Shown here in pieces: positions 15,029 to 18,843 of a DNA stretch of 18,843 nucleotides. The stretch comes from Ruminococcus sp. UBA4383 (lineage in GTDB: Bacteria; Bacillota; Clostridia; Oscillospirales; Ruminococcaceae). A program made the position numbers and the translations under genes. Below the pieces are notes generated by a model. It was not told the DNA's origin, did no database searches, and worked only from the letters and a program-made list of their open reading frames with translations. The first letter of the stretch is position 1. The number at the start of each line of letters is the position of its first letter. The DNA is taken from assembly GCA_002389995.1 (NCBI GenBank), contig DGRR01000230.1:2820-21662 (forward strand), read 5' to 3'.

Positions 15029-15524
15029 ATGCTATGCGTTTTTTAATATATCCTACTACTTCATCTCTTGGAATTTCAAGTGCATAGGCAAATTCATCAT
15101 AGAGAATATTTTCCGCTTCACTGAGAAATCTTTCATCTGCGGAGCGAAGTTTCTTATGCTGTTTACTGAGTTCACTTCTGCGGATATAGAGTGTTTTTAT
15201 GAGTTTGACAAGCTGATGTCTGTCCCCTGATTCGATGATATGCCTGTATTCTTCCTTGCGCCGGATTTCGTTGTCTATCCAGATGAAATCCTCATCAGGC
15301 ATAACATCAATAAGTTTTTCGACTTCATCTTTTGAATATACTTTTCTCATTTTTTCGGTAAGACTGCTGTTTGAAGTGGGGACATAGAATTTATTCCTCA
15401 TATCACCTACGGGGCGGAGAACATAATATTCAATATTCTCACCGCTGAAATCATGGGTTTCAATTGCTTCAATCACACATACGCCGTATGATGCATAGAC
15501 CACGGCTTCATTCAAGCTGTACAT
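15027..15524 (-). CDS. CarD-family transcriptional regulator
   Basis: A 165-residue protein with an N-terminal CarD/TRCF RNA-polymerase-interacting domain (about 1-60). That domain includes NEAVVYASYGVCVIEAI and EYYVLRPVGDMRNKFYVPTSN. A helical C-terminal domain with many charged residues follows (LVKLIKTLYIRRSEL, SEAENILYDEFAYALEI), which is the usual CarD layout. Members bind the RNA polymerase beta subunit and alter open-complex stability at many promoters. An AGGAGG site lies 7 bases before the ATG, and a clear promoter is seen upstream. It converges on the phage cassette and is probably an ordinary host gene, not part of the element. Confidence 0.9.
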   Translation of the reverse strand: MYSLNEAVVYASYGVCVIEAIETHDFSGENIEYYVLRPVGDMRNKFYVPTSNSSLTEKMRKVYSKDEVEKLIDVMPDEDFIWIDNEIRRKEEYRHIIESGDRHQLVKLIKTLYIRRSELSKQHKKLRSADERFLSEAENILYDEFAYALEIPRDEVVGYIKKRIA

Positions 15525-15606
15525 AGAAAAACCTCCTGAAAATAAAAATAGTGCAGCCGCACAACCGGACTTACGTCAGATTAGCGACTACACGTTGATT
15601 ACATTA

Positions 15607-15636
15607 ATTATAACATATTTTCAGAAAAAATGTCAT
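15607..15636 (-). promoter_or_regulatory. Promoter of the CarD gene
   Basis: On the - strand, ATGACA (15636-15631) and TATAAT (15612-15607) are separated by 18 bases, and a TG lies two bases before the -10 box. The expected start point near 15600 leaves a 5' leader of about 75 bases before the CarD ATG at 15524. The -10 box is a perfect consensus match. Confidence 0.65.
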
Positions 15637-15649
15637 AGGCAATATGCAC

Positions 15650-15686
15650 AAAAATAATTTTATTATCATATACAATTATTATTTTT
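15650..15686 (-). terminator. Possible AT-only terminator after the ABC ATPase gene
   Basis: A perfect 9-base inverted repeat (15650-15658 and 15678-15686) with a 19-base spacer overlaps the stop codon of the ATPase gene and ends in a T-rich arm on the - strand. The stem has no G-C pair, so it would be weak. Some readthrough into the CarD gene is possible. Confidence 0.28.
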
Positions 15687-16353
15687 CGGAGAGTATTCCG
15701 CTGTTCATTCGGAAAACTCTGTCGGCATATTTTTCTGAATCAGTTTCATGCGTTACAACAATAACAGATGCACCGTTTTCGGATATACTTTTCATAAATT
15801 CAAAAACTGTCCTTGTATTTTCATCATCAAGGTCGCCTGTCGGTTCATCAGCAAAAATTATTTGGGGCTTTTTTATCAAGGCTCTTGCAATAGCCATTCT
15901 TCTTGTTTCACCGCCTGAAAGTTCTGACGGGCGGACATCTTTGAGATTAATTATATCAAGTTTTTCCATTAGTTCATATGCGTATTTTTCGGCATCTTCA
16001 CTGTATTCCCCGTAAAGTGTATACGGAAGGAGAATATTTTCCGCAACGCTTAAACTGTGTATTGCAGTCTGTCCCTGCGGAATAAATCCTGTCTTTTGAT
16101 TTCTCAGCCTTGAAAGTTCCCTGTCGCTTAGAGAATATATATCCGTACCGTCAAGAAATACTTTTCCGTCAGTTGGTGTGAGAAGTCCTGCAAGCATATT
16201 CAGAAAAGTAGTTTTTCCGCTTCCTGAACGGCCTGTTATAACAGCAAGCTGTCCGTCTGAAATTTCAAAATCCGTTTCCTGTACAGCCGCAAAACGATTT
16301 GTACCTTTTGTTTCACGGATAAATTCCTTTGATATTTTTTCGGCTCTGAGCAT
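15679..16353 (-). CDS. ABC transporter ATP-binding protein, MacB/LolD type
   Basis: A 224-residue ATPase. Walker A GRSGSGKT is at 41-48, the Q-loop Gln near 93, signature LSGGE at 145-149, Walker B IIFADE at 165-170, the D-loop follows at DLDD, and the switch His is at 202 (VTHE). All motifs are intact. The short length and its pairing with an FtsX-like permease place it in the MacB/LolD/FtsE group, which drives lipoprotein, peptide or antibiotic movement with a long-loop permease. The start codon is one base after the permease stop, and its GGGGGAT site lies inside the permease end. It is the last gene of the - strand unit. Confidence 0.93.
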   Translation of the reverse strand: MLRAEKISKEFIRETKGTNRFAAVQETDFEISDGQLAVITGRSGSGKTTFLNMLAGLLTPTDGKVFLDGTDIYSLSDRELSRLRNQKTGFIPQGQTAIHSLSVAENILLPYTLYGEYSEDAEKYAYELMEKLDIINLKDVRPSELSGGETRRMAIARALIKKPQIIFADEPTGDLDDENTRTVFEFMKSISENGASVIVVTHETDSEKYADRVFRMNSGILSEK

Positions 16354-16354
16354 A

Positions 16355-17560
16355 TCAGTTATCCCCCCTGAGTATAAGTCCTGTATCTATACGGCTTATT
16401 CTGAAAGCGGAAAATCCTGCCGCAAATGCTCCCGTCAGAGATGATATTATAAGCGAAATTCCCGCATATTCTGTTATCCTTGAAATATCAGGAATCAGAA
16501 AAGGAAGATTCAAGGCACTTTCTATTGAACTGCTGAAAGGTATAACTATAACCAGTCCGATTATTATTCCTATAATACTGCCTGTTATCCCCGTTATTAC
16601 AGCTTCCTGCAAAACTATTGATGCAAGTTTTTTTCTTGATGCTCCCGTTACACGCAGTATTGCAAATTCTTTTTTTCTTTCGTTCACGCTCATTGTAAAT
16701 GCAAGCAGAAATATAACTGTTCCGAGTATCCATACTGCTGAAATAAGTATTCCCGTAACGTCAGATACTCCCGAAAGGCTGTCAGATACTCCCGAAATCA
16801 TTTCTTTTGTCTGAATTGCCTTTACTTTTTTGACATGAATATTTATATCGTTTATTATTTCCTCAGGAGTATATCCCTCCGCCGCATTTATAAGAACACA
16901 TGATACTGTTTTATCAGGGTCAATATTTGTGAAACTGTTCATTTTAAGGTCAACAGATGACTTTATAAGTTTTTTTATAGTATTTTCGTTGGTGAATACT
17001 GCCGTATCAAAACTTGTTCCTGTCTTGTCGAGTTTTGCGGCAACATGACATTCAACACCATAAAATTTAAGTGTGTCGCCTACAAAAGCATTCAAATCAT
17101 TTCCGACTACTATATCCATATCTTTAAGCTGTCCGCCGCCGCTTTTTTTAATCCATGGGGATATTGTAAAATCTGTTTCAGGGTCAAATCCTATTATCTG
17201 TACAGGTATCGAACAGCACCCCGAACTTGCAGATGCAAGAAAAAACTGACAGGAAAGCTGTCCTATACCGTCACATTTCATGATTTTTTCAAGCCTTGAA
17301 TTATCCATGTAAAAATAACCTGTATTGCCCTGCAAAACTATATTCTGCAAATCCGATTTGGTAGCCGCCTCATACGGGACTACCATAATATCCGCACCAA
17401 GTCTCGCTTCCAGTGAGCCAAGTCCTTTCCGCAGACTTGTTATGACAAGAGTACCGCATAAAAATGTAACTGATAATAATGCCGTGAGAATTACAAGCAC
17501 TGTTGTCCTCACAGGTCTGCCGAGAAGATTTCTCAGAGGCAGATTCTTTTTAAGTTTCAT
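16355..17560 (-). CDS. FtsX/MacB-type ABC transporter permease
   Basis: A 401-residue permease. One N-terminal membrane helix (about 20-42) is followed by a large extracytoplasmic domain of roughly 220 residues. Three C-terminal helices follow, near 270-292, 318-345 and 365-390. The FtsX signature NERKKEFAILRVTGASRKKL directly after the second helix is clear. MacB-type permeases work as dimers with two ATPases and act mechanically on periplasmic or extracellular substrates instead of forming a classical channel. The substrate is unknown. It overlaps the DUF4418-like gene by 11 bases, so both are translated from one message. A good AAGGGGG site precedes the ATG. Confidence 0.9.
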   Translation of the reverse strand: MKLKKNLPLRNLLGRPVRTTVLVILTALLSVTFLCGTLVITSLRKGLGSLEARLGADIMVVPYEAATKSDLQNIVLQGNTGYFYMDNSRLEKIMKCDGIGQLSCQFFLASASSGCCSIPVQIIGFDPETDFTISPWIKKSGGGQLKDMDIVVGNDLNAFVGDTLKFYGVECHVAAKLDKTGTSFDTAVFTNENTIKKLIKSSVDLKMNSFTNIDPDKTVSCVLINAAEGYTPEEIINDINIHVKKVKAIQTKEMISGVSDSLSGVSDVTGILISAVWILGTVIFLLAFTMSVNERKKEFAILRVTGASRKKLASIVLQEAVITGITGSIIGIIIGLVIVIPFSSSIESALNLPFLIPDISRITEYAGISLIISSLTGAFAAGFSAFRISRIDTGLILRGDN

Positions 17561-17972
17561 TTTTATCCCCCTTCTTCCTGATATTCAGAATAATATCAGC
17601 AATTGCAAGAATTATAATTATAACCGACAATATAATTACAAAAGGTCGCATTGTCGAATGACAGCGCATTGTATTCATCATGCAGAGATTTATCATATTA
17701 TTCGGAATTACTGCCGCCATTAAAGCACACGGTATGACAGCCGCCGCCGCACCTGCCTTGAAATACCTGTTTTTCACCAAAAGCACAATAACAGATATTA
17801 CAGCTATTGCTATGCTTATGGCAAATACAGCCTGCTCCGCCCAGTGACAAGCCATATAAGTGCCGTCATCTTTTTTTCCGCAGGCATGAAATATAAACTT
17901 TACTCCGATGCTGAAAAATATGCTTGCCGGAAATAAAAGTATATCAGTTACAAATGCGGATTTATTTTTCAT
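17550..17972 (-). CDS. DUF4418-like membrane protein
   Basis: A 140-residue protein with about four membrane helices. It has the DUF4418 pattern: an N-terminal helix with HACGKKDDGTYMACHWAEQ near 30-48, then a helix pair. After that comes the highly typical NLCMMNTMRCHSTMRPFVIILS near 95-116, with conserved Cys and His residues that might bind metal or form disulfides. The family function is unknown. It is usually found next to ABC permease genes of the kind downstream here, and the 11-base overlap supports a shared role. It lies 17 bases after the transglutaminase-like gene. Confidence 0.8.
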   Translation of the reverse strand: MKNKSAFVTDILLFPASIFFSIGVKFIFHACGKKDDGTYMACHWAEQAVFAISIAIAVISVIVLLVKNRYFKAGAAAAVIPCALMAAVIPNNMINLCMMNTMRCHSTMRPFVIILSVIIIILAIADIILNIRKKGDKNET

Positions 17973-17989
17973 ATTTATCTTCCTTTCAA

Positions 17990-18841
17990 TTATCTCTCAT
18001 AGCTTTTATCGCACATGGGATATTTTTCATAAAAATCCTGTGACGAAAATTTTTCATCTCTTATGTGCAGGGGAAAATCTTCATCGCTTTTCAGAAAATA
18101 TTCCTCATTATTATTCTGGTCGTCCCATGTTATGTCAATATTATAATAAACTCCGTCTATGCAGGCAATATTCCATGCATGAAATTCTTCATTTTCATCA
18201 TCTTTTGCCATACCTGTTATAACTCTTGAATCTATGCCGATTTCCCTCAGCATACGATACATAAGAACTGCATATCCCTGACATACTGCCTGTCCGTAAA
18301 TCAATGCACCGAATGAAGTGGATTTTATATGGTGATTCGGATTATTTTTATGTATATCATCAAACTGCACACGATTTTTTATATAGTCATATACTTCCCT
18401 TACCTTTTCATAATCGGAAATATTCTTGTCAAATCCTGAAATAACCTGATTTATTTTTTCGCTTACCTGATTTTCCTGTTCTGCGGCAGTATAATAATCG
18501 GGATATATGCAGACCGTGTAATAATTCCTGTCATTTTCCTGTTTGAAGCTGTATTTGAGTTCATAGCCTCCATAGTTATAATTTATGTAATCACCCTCAG
18601 CAGGATTATCAGTTTCTTCAAGTGCAAAATCCATTATATCTTTCACAAGTGCAGGAATATCTTCCATATTGTCACCATGAGAATAATAATTTATAACAAT
18701 TCTCCATGAACGTTTCCGCAGAGAATTTCTCACGGAATTTATAACTTCATCTGAATTTGAAAAATATACACTCAAATCACGGCGGACATTGTATTTTTTC
18801 TCAAATCGCCCTGATATGAAGGAAAATATCACAAGTATCAC
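17990..18841 (-). CDS. Transglutaminase-like cysteine protein (start uncertain, may run off the window)
   Basis: At least 283 residues. The first residues are hydrophobic and may be a signal or membrane anchor. The visible start is a GTG two bases from the window edge, so the real start may lie outside. The C-terminal half is a transglutaminase-like (TGc) domain with the full triad: C187 in GQAVCQGYAVLMYRMLREIG, H221 in HAWN, and D236 in YYNIDITWDD. Such extracellular proteins in Bacillota act as cysteine proteases or crosslinking enzymes. It leads a unit with the DUF4418-like protein and the MacB-type transporter, 17 bases before the former. A substrate relation with the transporter is inference. 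Confidence 0.82.
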   Translation of the reverse strand: MILVIFSFISGRFEKKYNVRRDLSVYFSNSDEVINSVRNSLRKRSWRIVINYYSHGDNMEDIPALVKDIMDFALEETDNPAEGDYINYNYGGYELKYSFKQENDRNYYTVCIYPDYYTAAEQENQVSEKINQVISGFDKNISDYEKVREVYDYIKNRVQFDDIHKNNPNHHIKSTSFGALIYGQAVCQGYAVLMYRMLREIGIDSRVITGMAKDDENEEFHAWNIACIDGVYYNIDITWDDQNNNEEYFLKSDEDFPLHIRDEKFSSQDFYEKYPMCDKSYER

Positions 18842-18843
18842 AA

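Noticed and set aside
15551..15562. GTGC-AGCC-GCAC repeat in the CarD leader as a regulatory hairpin.
   Set aside because: Only four pairs with a four-base loop, which is too short to support a claim.
15644..16015. A 123-residue + strand open frame opposite the ABC ATPase gene.
   Set aside because: It lies over the end of a well-supported ATPase gene, has no ribosome site and no recognisable domain. It is a shadow frame.
1..18843. CRISPR arrays, tRNA or rRNA genes, insertion sequences, or a purine riboswitch.
   Set aside because: No regularly spaced repeats, transposase genes or recognisable RNA gene sequences were seen, and the purine genes begin in mid-operon without a leader in this window.

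Overview
The window looks like a chromosome segment of a low-to-moderate GC Bacillota bacterium of the Ruminococcus / Oscillospiraceae type. This is inferred from gene content and not from a marker gene. The signs are an expansin-like protein with a dockerin-like calcium motif, a PurO-type IMP cyclohydrolase next to a stand-alone AICAR formyltransferase, a Spo0A-type DNA-binding domain, a CarD-family protein, and strong AAAGGAG or GGAGG ribosome binding sites.

Bases 1-8009 (+ strand) form one closely packed gene run. The order is expansin-like protein (5' end outside the window), DUF3592-like membrane protein, zinc-ribbon/TM2 protein, purN, a small hypothetical, purO-type cyclohydrolase, a zinc-ribbon membrane protein, stand-alone AICAR formyltransferase, purD, a polytopic membrane protein, and a Spo0A-like regulator with a degenerate receiver domain. 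The four pur genes cover GAR synthesis, GAR formylation and the last two steps to IMP. The last two steps are done by two separate proteins instead of the bifunctional PurH.

Bases 8170-14993 (+ strand) hold a compact, apparently intact phage-derived operon: small terminase, large terminase, portal, HK97-fold major capsid protein, prohead protease, a probable connector, a probable tail-completion protein, a small beta-rich protein and a baseplate-hub-like protein. There is no integrase, repressor, replication, tail tube, sheath, tape-measure, fibre or lysis gene. A terminator follows the last stop codon directly. The operon is preceded by a 24-position hairpin whose 3' arm is the Shine-Dalgarno of the terminase gene, followed by seven T residues and a TTG start. 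The first gene therefore appears to be under a transcriptional and/or translational lock. A second strong hairpin separates the capsid gene from the protease gene. This cassette is the most interesting part of the window: a minimal head-and-packaging module that looks retained, not decaying.

Bases 15027-18843 (- strand) hold a CarD-family regulator with its own promoter, and a second unit reading transglutaminase-like protein, DUF4418-like membrane protein, FtsX/MacB-type permease and ABC ATPase. The CarD gene converges on the phage cassette and shares its terminator. No gene-free stretch exceeds about 160 bases.
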